Source: JALYRV01 sp035512575 (GTDB lineage Bacteria; Acidobacteriota; Vicinamibacteria; Vicinamibacterales; SCN-69-37). From it: a stretch of 64,000 nucleotides of DNA. The first letter of the stretch is position 1, and each line of letters opens with the position of its first letter. The notes beneath the pieces are model-generated. The model was not told the DNA's origin. It did not search any database and saw nothing but the letters and a program-made list of their open reading frames with translations. The stretch covers positions 1 to 64,000 of the forward strand of contig DATKDT010000152.1 of assembly GCA_035512575.1 (NCBI GenBank), given 5' to 3'. A program made the translations under genes and the position numbers. Shown piece by piece: positions 7,304-15,993 of the stretch.

Positions 7304-8352
7304 CCGTCGAGGAGCGCGATCCGCGCCAGCTTATTCTCTGGACGATCGAGATGGCGCTGCTGGGCGTCGTCCTGCTCTACGCGGCGTACCTGATCCGCCA
7401 CGTCCTGCTGCTGCTCTACATCAGCGGCATCTTCGCGATCGGGTTCAGCCCGATCGTCCGCTGGATCGAGCGCCAGCGTCTGCTGCCGATCGGCACGCGG
7501 CTGCCCCGCTGGCTGGCCATTCTGATCCTCTACCTGTTCATCATCAGCGCGATGGTCGGCGTCTTCGCGATGATCCTCCCGCCGCTCATCGCGCAGGCCC
7601 GGGCGTTCTGGGAGCATCTGCCGGATCTGCTGGCCCGCGGCCAGGCGTTCCTGATCGATCGCGGCTTCCTGCAGCGGCAGCTGTCGATGCAGGAGCTGCT
7701 GCAGCGCGCGCCCGGGTCGGACGGCGACACGGTGGGCCGCGTCATCACGGCGGCGTGGGGATTCTTCGGCGGCATCTTCGGCCTGTTCACGATCCTGATC
7801 CTGACCTTCTATCTGCTGGTCGAGGCCGACGCGATCCGGTCGTCGTTCCTGCGCCTCTTCCCGCGCGGCCGGCGCTCGCAGGTGGCCAACGCCAGCGCGG
7901 AGGTCACGCTGAAAGTCAGCGCGTGGCTCAACGGCCAGCTGCTGCTGGCGGCCATCATCGGCGTCACCGCGGCGATCGGCCTGTGGCTGATCGGCGTGCC
8001 GTACTTCTACGTGCTTGCGCTCATCGCCGCCATCGGGGAGATGATTCCCATCGTCGGACCGATTCTCGCGGCGATTCCGGCCATCGCGGTGGCGTCGAGC
8101 GTGTCGGGCCAGCAGGCGCTGTGGGTCGCGCTCTTCTTCATCGCGCAGCAGCAGATCGAAAACCACCTGCTCGTGCCGAAGATCATGGAGCGGCAGGTCG
8201 GCATCAGCCCCGTGGTCGTCATCGTCGCGCTGCTGATTGGGGGATCCCTGCTGGGCGTGATGGGGGCGATACTGGCGGTCCCCACCGCGGCGATCTTCCA
8301 GGTGATGTATCAGGAGCTCGAGCGCCGCCGTGGCGACCCCGCCCGCGACTGA
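7300..8352 (+). CDS. AI-2E family transporter (TqsA/PerM-like permease)
   Basis: A 350-residue inner-membrane protein with about seven or eight helices in the family pattern: two N-terminal helices, a long amphipathic periplasmic stretch (residues about 95-150) and a C-terminal helical block with IGEMIPIVGPILAAIPA and LVPKIMERQVGISP, the hallmark motifs of the family. Members export autoinducer-2 or act as Na+/H+ antiporters; the substrate here is unknown. Start chosen at the ATG that overlaps the aminotransferase stop (ATGA). Confidence 0.88.
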   Translation: MTVEERDPRQLILWTIEMALLGVVLLYAAYLIRHVLLLLYISGIFAIGFSPIVRWIERQRLLPIGTRLPRWLAILILYLFIISAMVGVFAMILPPLIAQARAFWEHLPDLLARGQAFLIDRGFLQRQLSMQELLQRAPGSDGDTVGRVITAAWGFFGGIFGLFTILILTFYLLVEADAIRSSFLRLFPRGRRSQVANASAEVTLKVSAWLNGQLLLAAIIGVTAAIGLWLIGVPYFYVLALIAAIGEMIPIVGPILAAIPAIAVASSVSGQQALWVALFFIAQQQIENHLLVPKIMERQVGISPVVVIVALLIGGSLLGVMGAILAVPTAAIFQVMYQELERRRGDPARD

Positions 8353-10342
8353 AAATCTGTCGCGGCCGTCCGTCCGTCCGCCGGTCCCCACGGCCTGGCA
8401 CGCGGCGGCGCTGTATGCGGCGGCGGCGCTCGCGTGGACGTGGCCGCTCGCCCCCAACATCGCGACGGCCATCGCCTGGGATCTCGGCGATCCGATGCTC
8501 GTCGCCTGGGTCATGGGCTGGGTCAACGACAGCGTGCTGGCCCTGGCGCGCGGAGACGCCGGACGCTTCCTCGCGATGTGGGACGCGCCCATCTTCCATC
8601 CAGAACCGGTGGTGCTCGCCTTCTCCGAGCACATGATCCCGCAGGCGCTGTTCGTGCTGCCGCTGCACGCGGCCACGGGCAACATCATCCTCTGTTACAA
8701 CGTCGCGCTGCTGGGCACGTTCGTGCTGTCGGGCGTCGGCATGTTCCTGCTGGCGCGGGAGCTCACGGGCAGCGCGCCGGCCGGCCTGCTCGCCGGGGCG
8801 ATCTTCGCGTTCACGCCGTACCGCGTCGATCAGCTCTCGCACCTGCACATTCTCTCGAGCCAGTGGATGCCGTTCGCGCTGTTCGGCCTGCGCCGGTACT
8901 TCACGACCCGCCGGCTGCGTCCGCTCGTGTGGGCCACGCTCGCGCTCGTCGCGCTGAACCTGTCGAGCGGGTACTACCTGTTCTTCTTCACGCCGTTTCT
9001 CGTCGCCTACGTGATCGGCGAGATGCGGGGCCGGCGCCTGCTGGGCGACCGGCGCACCTGGGCGCACCTCGCCGGCGCGGGCGCCGCCTCCGCCATGCTC
9101 ACGCTCCCGTTTCTCATTCCCTATCTGGCCGCGCGAAGCGGCGAGGTCGGCCGGCGATCGTACGGCGCCATCCGTCAGTTCTCCGCCGACGTCTATGCGT
9201 ACGTCACGGGCCCGGTCTCCATCCCCTGGTACCGCGATCTGCTCGACGCGATGCGCGACGCGCCGGAAAACGCCGCGTTTCCGGGCGCGGTGGCGGTCCT
9301 CATGGCCGTGGCCGCCATGGCGCTGCTGCTCACGCAGGCGCTCCGCCGCTGGCAGGAGACGCCGGCGCGCGACGGCTGGCGCGGTCCCGCCATCGCGCTG
9401 CTACTGCTGGCCGCCGCCGCTTCGATCGTGGCGATTCTGTGGATTGGCGTCACCGGCGGCCGCATCATCATCGTCGCGGGCCATGAAGTCAGGCTGAGAA
9501 ATCTCGGACGCTTCGCGATGTACGGCAGCGTGGCGATCCTGCTTGCGGCTGCGCTGTCGGCGCGGCTGCGCGCGGCGTTTCGCGGAAGACCCGGTTCACT
9601 CGCCGCCGGCGCGCTCGTCGCCGCGTTCGCGGCGCTCCTGCTGTCGCTCGGGCCGCGCATGGAATCGATGAACGAGTTCATCGGCTATGGGCCGTACGCG
9701 ATCCTTCTGAAGGTGATGCCCGGCTTCGACGGTCTGCGCGTGCCGTCGCGCTACGCCATGATCGTCGTCTTCTGGCTTGCGGTGGCCGGCGCGTATGCGG
9801 CGGCGGCCATGATCGGCCGCGCGCGCTGGGCGCTGGCGGCCGTGCTCCTGCTGACGGGTGCCGCCATGGTGGAATCGCGTCCGTCGCGGTTTGCGCTCGA
9901 CTCGCCGTTCTATGAACCTGACGTCGCGCCGCTGTCGATGACGCCCCGGCTGCGGGCGGCCGAGCCCCTGTACGTCGCGCTGCGCGAGCTGCCGCGAGGC
10001 GTGCTGCTCGAGCTGCCGTGGGGCACCACGGGCTGGGACATTCAGTACATGCACGCGCAGCGCCGCCACGGCTGGCCGCTCGTCAATGGCTTCAGCGGCT
10101 ACTTTCCGCAGACATACATGCGCACCGATTCGATCAGGGACGCGCTCGTCTCGCCCGATCGCGCGTGGTGGGCGCTCGAGCGTTCCGGCGCCTCGCATGT
10201 GATCGTGCACGAATGGGCATTCCCTTCCATCGATCGTGGCAGGCGGGTATCACAATGGCTGCGCGACGGCGGCGCCGTCGAGGTAACGTCGACGGAGAAC
10301 GACCGCCTTTTCCGCCTGCCGGGCGGCACTCAGCACCGCTGA
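8330..10342 (+). CDS. Large multi-pass membrane protein, GT-C-like glycosyltransferase candidate
   Basis: A 670-residue protein with roughly a dozen membrane helices and a C-terminal soluble section of about 130 residues. An acidic pair in the first outer loop (WDLGDPMLVAWVMGW) and the overall helix plan resemble the YfhO/mannosyltransferase-like GT-C membrane enzymes, but I see no diagnostic catalytic motif. It starts GTG inside the 3' end of the AI-2E gene (23-bp overlap), so it is probably co-transcribed. Function is inferred only from topology. Confidence 0.7.
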   Translation: MATPPATENLSRPSVRPPVPTAWHAAALYAAAALAWTWPLAPNIATAIAWDLGDPMLVAWVMGWVNDSVLALARGDAGRFLAMWDAPIFHPEPVVLAFSEHMIPQALFVLPLHAATGNIILCYNVALLGTFVLSGVGMFLLARELTGSAPAGLLAGAIFAFTPYRVDQLSHLHILSSQWMPFALFGLRRYFTTRRLRPLVWATLALVALNLSSGYYLFFFTPFLVAYVIGEMRGRRLLGDRRTWAHLAGAGAASAMLTLPFLIPYLAARSGEVGRRSYGAIRQFSADVYAYVTGPVSIPWYRDLLDAMRDAPENAAFPGAVAVLMAVAAMALLLTQALRRWQETPARDGWRGPAIALLLLAAAASIVAILWIGVTGGRIIIVAGHEVRLRNLGRFAMYGSVAILLAAALSARLRAAFRGRPGSLAAGALVAAFAALLLSLGPRMESMNEFIGYGPYAILLKVMPGFDGLRVPSRYAMIVVFWLAVAGAYAAAAMIGRARWALAAVLLLTGAAMVESRPSRFALDSPFYEPDVAPLSMTPRLRAAEPLYVALRELPRGVLLELPWGTTGWDIQYMHAQRRHGWPLVNGFSGYFPQTYMRTDSIRDALVSPDRAWWALERSGASHVIVHEWAFPSIDRGRRVSQWLRDGGAVEVTSTENDRLFRLPGGTQHR

Positions 10343-10394
10343 GCTCATCGTGGCACGCGCGTTGCCCTTCCATATGGCGGGAGGGAACACCGAC

Positions 10395-10739
10395 GTGCGA
10401 CCGAGAGCGCAGGCATACGCAGCGACCTACGACGAAACGCTCAACCCGCGAATGCTGGGCCACGAGCTCGTGTTCGCCGCGTTCCTCGTCACGCAGATTC
10501 TCGACGGCCTGTTGACCTACGTCGGCGTGTCGCTGTTCGGCATTGCGGCGGAAGGCAATCCGATTCTTGCCTATCTGATGTCCTCCTACGGCGAGGCGAT
10601 CGCCCTTGCCGGCGCGAAGCTCGTGGCCGCGCTGTGCGGCGTCGCGCTCTACCTCCTCGCGGTCGACCACCTCCTGGCCGTGCTCACCCTGATCTACATC
10701 GGCGCCGCCGTCGTGCCCTGGACACTCGTGCTCCTCTGA
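10395..10739 (+). CDS. DUF5658-like small membrane protein
   Basis: A 114-residue protein with three to four helices. The stretch TQILDGLLTYVGVSLFG then EGNPILAYLM matches the DUF5658 signature (helix with D-x-x-x-T, then E-x-N-P). Function unknown. GTG 10395 is chosen because GGGAGGG lies 9 bases upstream; the in-frame GTG at 10350 and ATG at 10374 lack such a site. It lies between the large membrane protein and the Kbl-like gene, all rightward. Confidence 0.7.
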   Translation: MRPRAQAYAATYDETLNPRMLGHELVFAAFLVTQILDGLLTYVGVSLFGIAAEGNPILAYLMSSYGEAIALAGAKLVAALCGVALYLLAVDHLLAVLTLIYIGAAVVPWTLVLL

Positions 10740-10760
10740 GGGCGCCGATATACTTCGGGG

Positions 10761-11942
10761 ATGCGTACGGATCCCCTGGCATTTCTGGGCGATGCACTCG
10801 CCTCGCTGAAAGAGCAGAACCTCTACCGCCGCCTCCGCATTCTCGACGACGAGCAGCGGGCAACCACGCGATTCGACGGCCGCGAGGTCGTCAACCTCTC
10901 CTCCAACAACTACCTCGGCCTGACCACGCACCCCCGCCTGCGCGCGCAGTCGATCGCCGCCGTCGAGACGTACGGCGCCGGCTCCGGCTCCGTGCGGACG
11001 ATCGCGGGGACGATGGCGATCCACATGGAGCTCGAGCGCCGGCTCGCGGCCTTCAAGAAGACGGAAGCCGTGGTGGTCTTTCAGAGCGGCTTCGCCGCCA
11101 ACGCGGGCACCGTCTCGGCCATCCTCGGCCGCGACGATGTGATCGTCTCGGACGAGCTCAATCACGCGAGCATCATCGACGGCGCCCGCCTGAGCCGCGC
11201 GGCCATCAAGGTCTTTCCTCACAAGGACGTGGACGCGGCGCGGAAGATCCTGCGCGACCTTCCCCCCGCGCAGAAGAAGCTGGTCATCACCGACGGCGTC
11301 TTCAGCATGGACGGCGATCTTGGCCCTGTGGCGGAGCTCGCCTCACTCGCCGAGGAATACGGCGCGATCATGATGGTCGACGACGCGCATGCGAGCGGCG
11401 TGTTCGGGCGCCACGGGCGCGGCACGATCGATCATTTCGACGCGCACGGCCGTGTCGACATCCAGGTGGGCACCCTGTCGAAGGCGATGGGCGCGCTCGG
11501 CGGCTACGTCGCGGGCACCCGCGACCTGATCGAGTTCCTGTACCACCGCGCGCGGCCGTTCCTCTTCTCGACCTCGCATCCCCCGGCCGTCGCCGCCGCG
11601 TGCCTGGCGGCGCTCGACGTGCTGGAGCAGGAGCCGCAGCTGATTGAACAGCTCTGGGACAACACTCGTTTCTTCAAAGAGGGGCTGGCGGCGCTGGGGT
11701 TCAACACGGGCATCAGCGAGAGCCCGATCACGCCCGTCATCGCGGGCGAGGGCGCGCTGGCCATGAAGCTCTCGGATCGGCTCTTCGAGGAAGGCGTCTT
11801 CGCGCAGGGCATCGCGTATCCCACCGTGGCGCGCGACAAGGCCCGCGTGCGCACCATCGTGACCGCCACGCACACGCGCGAGGAGCTGCAGTTCGCGCTG
11901 GACACCTTCGCGAAGGTCGGACGGGAGCTCGGGATTATTTGA
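10761..11942 (+). CDS. kbl: Alpha-oxoamine synthase: glycine C-acetyltransferase (Kbl/BioF family)
   Basis: A 393-residue PLP enzyme that condenses an acyl-CoA with an amino acid. Seen: NLSSNNYLGL, GAGSGSVRTIAGT, the FQSGFAAN glycine loop, VDDAHASGVFG, and the PLP lysine K241 in TLSKAMGALGGYVAG. The TLSKAMGALGGY form and the absence of biotin genes nearby favour 2-amino-3-ketobutyrate CoA ligase (Kbl) over BioF, but the two are hard to separate by eye. In Kbl the reaction cleaves 2-amino-3-ketobutyrate to glycine and acetyl-CoA in threonine breakdown. Confidence 0.8.
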   Translation: MRTDPLAFLGDALASLKEQNLYRRLRILDDEQRATTRFDGREVVNLSSNNYLGLTTHPRLRAQSIAAVETYGAGSGSVRTIAGTMAIHMELERRLAAFKKTEAVVVFQSGFAANAGTVSAILGRDDVIVSDELNHASIIDGARLSRAAIKVFPHKDVDAARKILRDLPPAQKKLVITDGVFSMDGDLGPVAELASLAEEYGAIMMVDDAHASGVFGRHGRGTIDHFDAHGRVDIQVGTLSKAMGALGGYVAGTRDLIEFLYHRARPFLFSTSHPPAVAAACLAALDVLEQEPQLIEQLWDNTRFFKEGLAALGFNTGISESPITPVIAGEGALAMKLSDRLFEEGVFAQGIAYPTVARDKARVRTIVTATHTREELQFALDTFAKVGRELGII

Positions 11943-11952
11943 GGCCACATCA

Positions 11953-12162
11953 GGTTCCACGGGTTCCACGGGTTCCGTAGGTTCCAGGGTTCGGTTCCCT
12001 GGGTTCACGGGTTCACGGGTTCACGGGTTCACGGGTTCACGGGATTCGAACCCGCGGAACGTTCGAACGCGCGGAACGTCCGAACCTTCGGAACCGTTCG
12101 CGAACTCTCGGAACGAGAGAACCGAACCGATGGAACCCGTGGAACCCATGGAACCAATGGAA
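11953..12162. repeat. Fold-back element of GGTTCC nonamers filling the kbl-phosphatase spacer
   Basis: The left arm (about 11953-12000) is four GGTTCCACG-like 9-mers then GTTCGGTTCCCT. The right arm (about 12118-12162) carries the same succession in reverse complement, ending 10 bp before the next ATG. The centre holds about five GGGTTCAC octamers (12001-12044) and GGAACGTTCGAA-like palindromic pieces. It occupies nearly all of the 230-bp spacer, so whatever promoter or leader serves the phosphatase gene must lie in it. Confidence 0.75.
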
Positions 12163-12172
12163 CTTCCGTAAA

Positions 12173-13342
12173 ATGCGCTCCAGCTTCAACCGGTACACGC
12201 GAGAGATCACCCAGGCGGACCTCGAGCGGCTCCTCACGCGGGAGACGCCCGAGGCATACCACTACTTCGCGCGCGACATCGACCTGCGGGAGCTGGCGGC
12301 GCTGCCGTGGTACCGCCGCTGGCCGCGCTTCGCCAGGCAGTTCTTCATGGCGTTCGCGATGCGGCTGTCGCCGGCGCGGCGCGCGCTCTACGGCATCGCG
12401 GTGGCCGCCGCCGTCATCGGCGCCTTCGAGCTCTTCGAAGGCGGCGGCATCGTGCGGGCGCTGGTCGGCCCCTTCGAGGTGGGGTTCGTCACGCCCCGCT
12501 GGACGGACGGCACCGGGTGGTTGTTCGTGGCGTTCATCCTGCTCAACCTGCTCGTCATGATGGAGGTGGCCGACCGCCTCTCGCTCAAGAACGAGCTCGA
12601 GGTCGCGCGCGACATTCAGCTGGCGATGCTGCCGGGCGGCACCTGGTCGGACGGCACCGCGTCGGCCGCCGGTGTGACCCGGCCCGCCAACACGGTGGGC
12701 GGCGACTTCTACGACATCCTGCCGCTCGCCGACGGCCGCGTGCTGATCGCGCTCGGCGACGTCGCCGGCAAGGGCAGCCCCGCGGCGCTGCTCATGGCGC
12801 TGCTGCTCGCCATGATGCGCACGCTCGTCGACGAGGGGCTCGAGCCGGCGGCGCTGATGCGCCGGCTCAATGCGCAGGTCCTGCGGCACAGTCCGCGATC
12901 CCGCTTCATCACGCTGTTCGCGGCGGCCTTCCGTCCATCGACCGGCGAGCTCGAATGGGTGAATGCGGGGCATCTGCCGCCGATGATCCGGCGCGCGAAC
13001 GGCGATCTCGAGCGCGATCTGTTCCGCGACGGCGGCGGCATGGCCCTGGGCATGTTCGAGGCGGCCGAATACGACACGCGCATGGCGCGGCTCGAACCCG
13101 GCGACGCGCTCGTCGTCTACAGCGACGGGCTCACCGAAGCCGAGAACGCCGCCGGCAACCCCTTCGAAGACGCGGGCGTCGAAGCCGTCGTCGCCAGACA
13201 TGGCGTGGCGGATCCGGCGTCGCTCGGCCGCGCGCTGCTGCGGGCGGTCGAGACGTATGCCGGCGACGCGAAGCTGGCCGACGACCTCACCGTCCTCTCG
13301 CTCGTCCGCCATCCCGGCGGATCCACCATTTTCGGCGTCTAA
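12173..13342 (+). CDS. Membrane-anchored SpoIIE-type PP2C phosphatase
   Basis: A 389-residue protein. Two membrane helices (about 64-82 and 116-134) precede a PPM/SpoIIE phosphatase domain with the opening heptad ELEVARDIQLAMLP, then GGDFYD, ALGDVAGKG and a late ADDLTVL; these supply the metal-binding Asp residues. Such enzymes dephosphorylate anti-sigma-factor antagonists or similar partners; no partner gene lies next to it. It is followed after 6 bp by the M1 peptidase gene. Confidence 0.85.
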   Translation: MRSSFNRYTREITQADLERLLTRETPEAYHYFARDIDLRELAALPWYRRWPRFARQFFMAFAMRLSPARRALYGIAVAAAVIGAFELFEGGGIVRALVGPFEVGFVTPRWTDGTGWLFVAFILLNLLVMMEVADRLSLKNELEVARDIQLAMLPGGTWSDGTASAAGVTRPANTVGGDFYDILPLADGRVLIALGDVAGKGSPAALLMALLLAMMRTLVDEGLEPAALMRRLNAQVLRHSPRSRFITLFAAAFRPSTGELEWVNAGHLPPMIRRANGDLERDLFRDGGGMALGMFEAAEYDTRMARLEPGDALVVYSDGLTEAENAAGNPFEDAGVEAVVARHGVADPASLGRALLRAVETYAGDAKLADDLTVLSLVRHPGGSTIFGV

Positions 13343-13348
13343 AGATCC

Positions 13349-15973
13349 GTGCGGGCGCGCCTCCGCGTCGTCGTGTTGCTGGCCGCGGCTCTGACCGCTG
13401 CTCCGCCGCTGCCGGCGCAGACGGGGGACGGGCCCGCGCGGCTCGTCCTCGCCCTCGAAGAGGCGATGCAGACGGGCGCGATGGAGCGCTTCCGCGCGCT
13501 GCTCGCGACGGATGCCCGCACCGGGACGTTCGAGCGGCTGATGCGCGGCCCGCGGACCAGAGCCGTGGTGCGCGAGCGCGATCGCGCCCCGGCGTCCGCG
13601 CCCGGCGAGGTCGACCTGCTCCTCGACACCTTCGTCGAGCGCGGCGCCGAAGGACACATCGCGACCTGGCGCGCCACGGCGCGGCCGGGCGCCGAGGCCG
13701 GCGCGCCGTGGCAGATCACGGCGCTCGACGAGCTGTCGGCGGTCGACGGCCTCTATCGCCTGGCGCTCGGCGCCCAGGCCTACGACGCGCGCGGCCTCAG
13801 GCTTTCCGCAACCGACTTCACGCTGCAGATGCGCACGGGCCTCGCCTATACGGCCGACGCCGGCGGCGGCGTCACCGCCGTCGTGCTCCGCGGCAGGGGC
13901 GAGATGATCTTCACGCCGCCCGATCCCGCCGAGCGGCGGCAGGTCGAGATCTTCTCGAAGTCGCCGGCGCTGCGCGTGCCGTTCGAGGAGGCGTTCATCC
14001 GCCTGCACCCCGGCGACCTGCAGAACCGCCTCGGCGTCCAGGCCCTGACGCCGCGCCAGGCGAGCGAGTCCGACGCGCGGCGCGCGCTGCAGGTCTTCGA
14101 CGCATTCGCCGGGCGCACCTACACGCTCGACCTGCAGGATCTGTCGCGCGATCGCTGGTCGCTCGTGCCGGCGTTCGGCGATCTCGTCGCCGAAGTGCGC
14201 ACGAAGAAGTTCGGCAACCTGACGTACGCGCTCTCGTCGGGCGAGGCGGAGAACGTGACGCTGTTCCACCGCGAGAGCCGGCGCAACATCTCGCTCTACG
14301 CCTCGGCGGCGCAGCGCGCCCAGCGGGGCCGCTTCTACAGCGACGACGACCGGGCCGACTACGACATCGAGCATCACGACGTCGACGTGCGGGTGACGCC
14401 GTCGCGGGAATGGATCGAAGGCGCCGCCTCAGTGCGCGCGCGGGCGCGCCGGCGGCTGTCGAGCGTGACGCTGCGGCTCGCCGAATCGCTGGTCGTGCGG
14501 TCGGTGGCCGCGAAGGGGCACGGCCGCCTGATGCACCTGCGCGTCATCGGCCAGAACAACGTGATCGTGACGCTGCCCACGCCGGCGGAGCCGGGCGAGA
14601 TCATCGAGCTCGACGTGCGCTACGGCGGGCGGGTGCCCAGCCAGACGCTCGACCGGGAAGCCGCGGCGGTCGCGGCGCCCCAGCAGATGGATCCCATCGT
14701 CATCCCGCCCGAGCCGCGCTGGATCTACAGCAACCGCAGCTACTGGTATCCGCAGTCGCCGGTGGGTGATTTCGCCACGGCGCGAGTCCGCGTCACCGTG
14801 CCCGATCCGCTCGACGTGATCGCCACCGGCGTGCAGCTGGGCCCGCCCGAGCCGGTGGCGGATCCGCCTCCTGCCGCGCCGGCGCGCGCGTTCACGTTCG
14901 AGTCGGCGCGCCCGGTGCGCTATCTCTCGGCCGTCATCTCACGCTTCGTCCCGGTCGTGTCGCGGCCGCTGGATGCCGGCGGCGGCGCGCCCTTGACGCT
15001 CAACGTCATCGCGAGCCCGCGGCAGGCCGGCCGCGCGCGGGACGTGGCGGATCAGGCGGAAGCCATCTTCACCTTCTACCGCGCGCTGCTCGGCAGCGCG
15101 CCCTATCCGCAGCTCACGGTGGCCGTGAGCGAAAGCGAGCTGCCCGGCGGCCACAGCCCCGCGTATTTCGTGCTGCTCAACCAGACGCTGCCGTCGGCCG
15201 CCATGACCTGGCGCGCCGACCCGGTCAGCTTCGACAACTACCCGGCCTTCTTCATCGCGCACGAGATCGCCCACCAGTGGTGGGGCCAGGCCGTCGGCTG
15301 GAAGAACTATCACGAGCAGTGGATCAGCGAGGGCTTCGCGCAGTACTTCGCGGCGCTCTACGCCGGAGAGGAGCGCGGCCCGGCGGCGCTCGGCAACCTG
15401 CTGCGGCAGATGCGGCGCTGGGCGCTCGAGCGGTCGGGCGACGGGCCGATCCATCTCGGCTACCGGCTGGGGCACGTCCAGCGCGACAGCCGCGTCTATC
15501 GCGCCCTCGTCTACAACAAGTCGGCGGTCGTCCTGCACATGCTGCGGCGGATCGTCGGCGACGAGCGCTTCTTCGCCGGCATGCGCCGCTTCTACGAGCA
15601 GACGAAGTTCGGCAAGGCCGGCACCGAGGACTTCCGGCTGGTGATGGAGGCCGAGACCGGCCGCAACCTCGAGCAGTTCTTCGACGGGTGGATCTACGGG
15701 TTCGGCGTGCCCACCGTCCGCATCACGCACCGCGTCGAAACGCATCCCGGCGGCGAAACCGAGGTGGTCATTTCGGCGGTCCAGACCGGCGGAGTCTACG
15801 ACCTGCCGGTGACCCTGACGATCGAGCAGCGCAACGGCGCGAAGCGCGACGTGCTGCTGCTGCTGACCGAGGCGTCGGCCGAGCTGCGCGTCCCGATTGA
15901 CGCGGCGGCCGGGCGTGTGCGGCGCGTCCACGTCGACAGCGACGAGTCCGCGCTGGCCCGGTTCGTCCGCTAG
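13349..15973 (+). CDS. Exported M1-family zinc aminopeptidase
   Basis: An 874-residue protein with a signal peptide (VVVLLAAALTAAPPLPAQ). The gluzincin zinc site is HEIAH (638-642) with the third ligand Glu661 in WISEG. ESELPGGHSPAY about 75 residues upstream occupies the place of the GxMEN substrate loop and is divergent. The first 350 residues are a long beta-rich region, and residues about 355-600 match the M1 N-terminal saddle. Likely periplasmic or outer-surface peptide breakdown. Start is GTG 13349, 6 bp after the phosphatase stop. Confidence 0.88.
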   Translation: MRARLRVVVLLAAALTAAPPLPAQTGDGPARLVLALEEAMQTGAMERFRALLATDARTGTFERLMRGPRTRAVVRERDRAPASAPGEVDLLLDTFVERGAEGHIATWRATARPGAEAGAPWQITALDELSAVDGLYRLALGAQAYDARGLRLSATDFTLQMRTGLAYTADAGGGVTAVVLRGRGEMIFTPPDPAERRQVEIFSKSPALRVPFEEAFIRLHPGDLQNRLGVQALTPRQASESDARRALQVFDAFAGRTYTLDLQDLSRDRWSLVPAFGDLVAEVRTKKFGNLTYALSSGEAENVTLFHRESRRNISLYASAAQRAQRGRFYSDDDRADYDIEHHDVDVRVTPSREWIEGAASVRARARRRLSSVTLRLAESLVVRSVAAKGHGRLMHLRVIGQNNVIVTLPTPAEPGEIIELDVRYGGRVPSQTLDREAAAVAAPQQMDPIVIPPEPRWIYSNRSYWYPQSPVGDFATARVRVTVPDPLDVIATGVQLGPPEPVADPPPAAPARAFTFESARPVRYLSAVISRFVPVVSRPLDAGGGAPLTLNVIASPRQAGRARDVADQAEAIFTFYRALLGSAPYPQLTVAVSESELPGGHSPAYFVLLNQTLPSAAMTWRADPVSFDNYPAFFIAHEIAHQWWGQAVGWKNYHEQWISEGFAQYFAALYAGEERGPAALGNLLRQMRRWALERSGDGPIHLGYRLGHVQRDSRVYRALVYNKSAVVLHMLRRIVGDERFFAGMRRFYEQTKFGKAGTEDFRLVMEAETGRNLEQFFDGWIYGFGVPTVRITHRVETHPGGETEVVISAVQTGGVYDLPVTLTIEQRNGAKRDVLLLLTEASAELRVPIDAAAGRVRRVHVDSDESALARFVR

Positions 15974-15993
15974 ATCCGATAGAATTTCCTGTT

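Noticed and set aside
12307..14769. An 820-codon plus-strand frame across the PP2C and M1 genes
   Set aside because: Arg/Ala-rich out-of-frame shadow spanning two clear genes and their junction.
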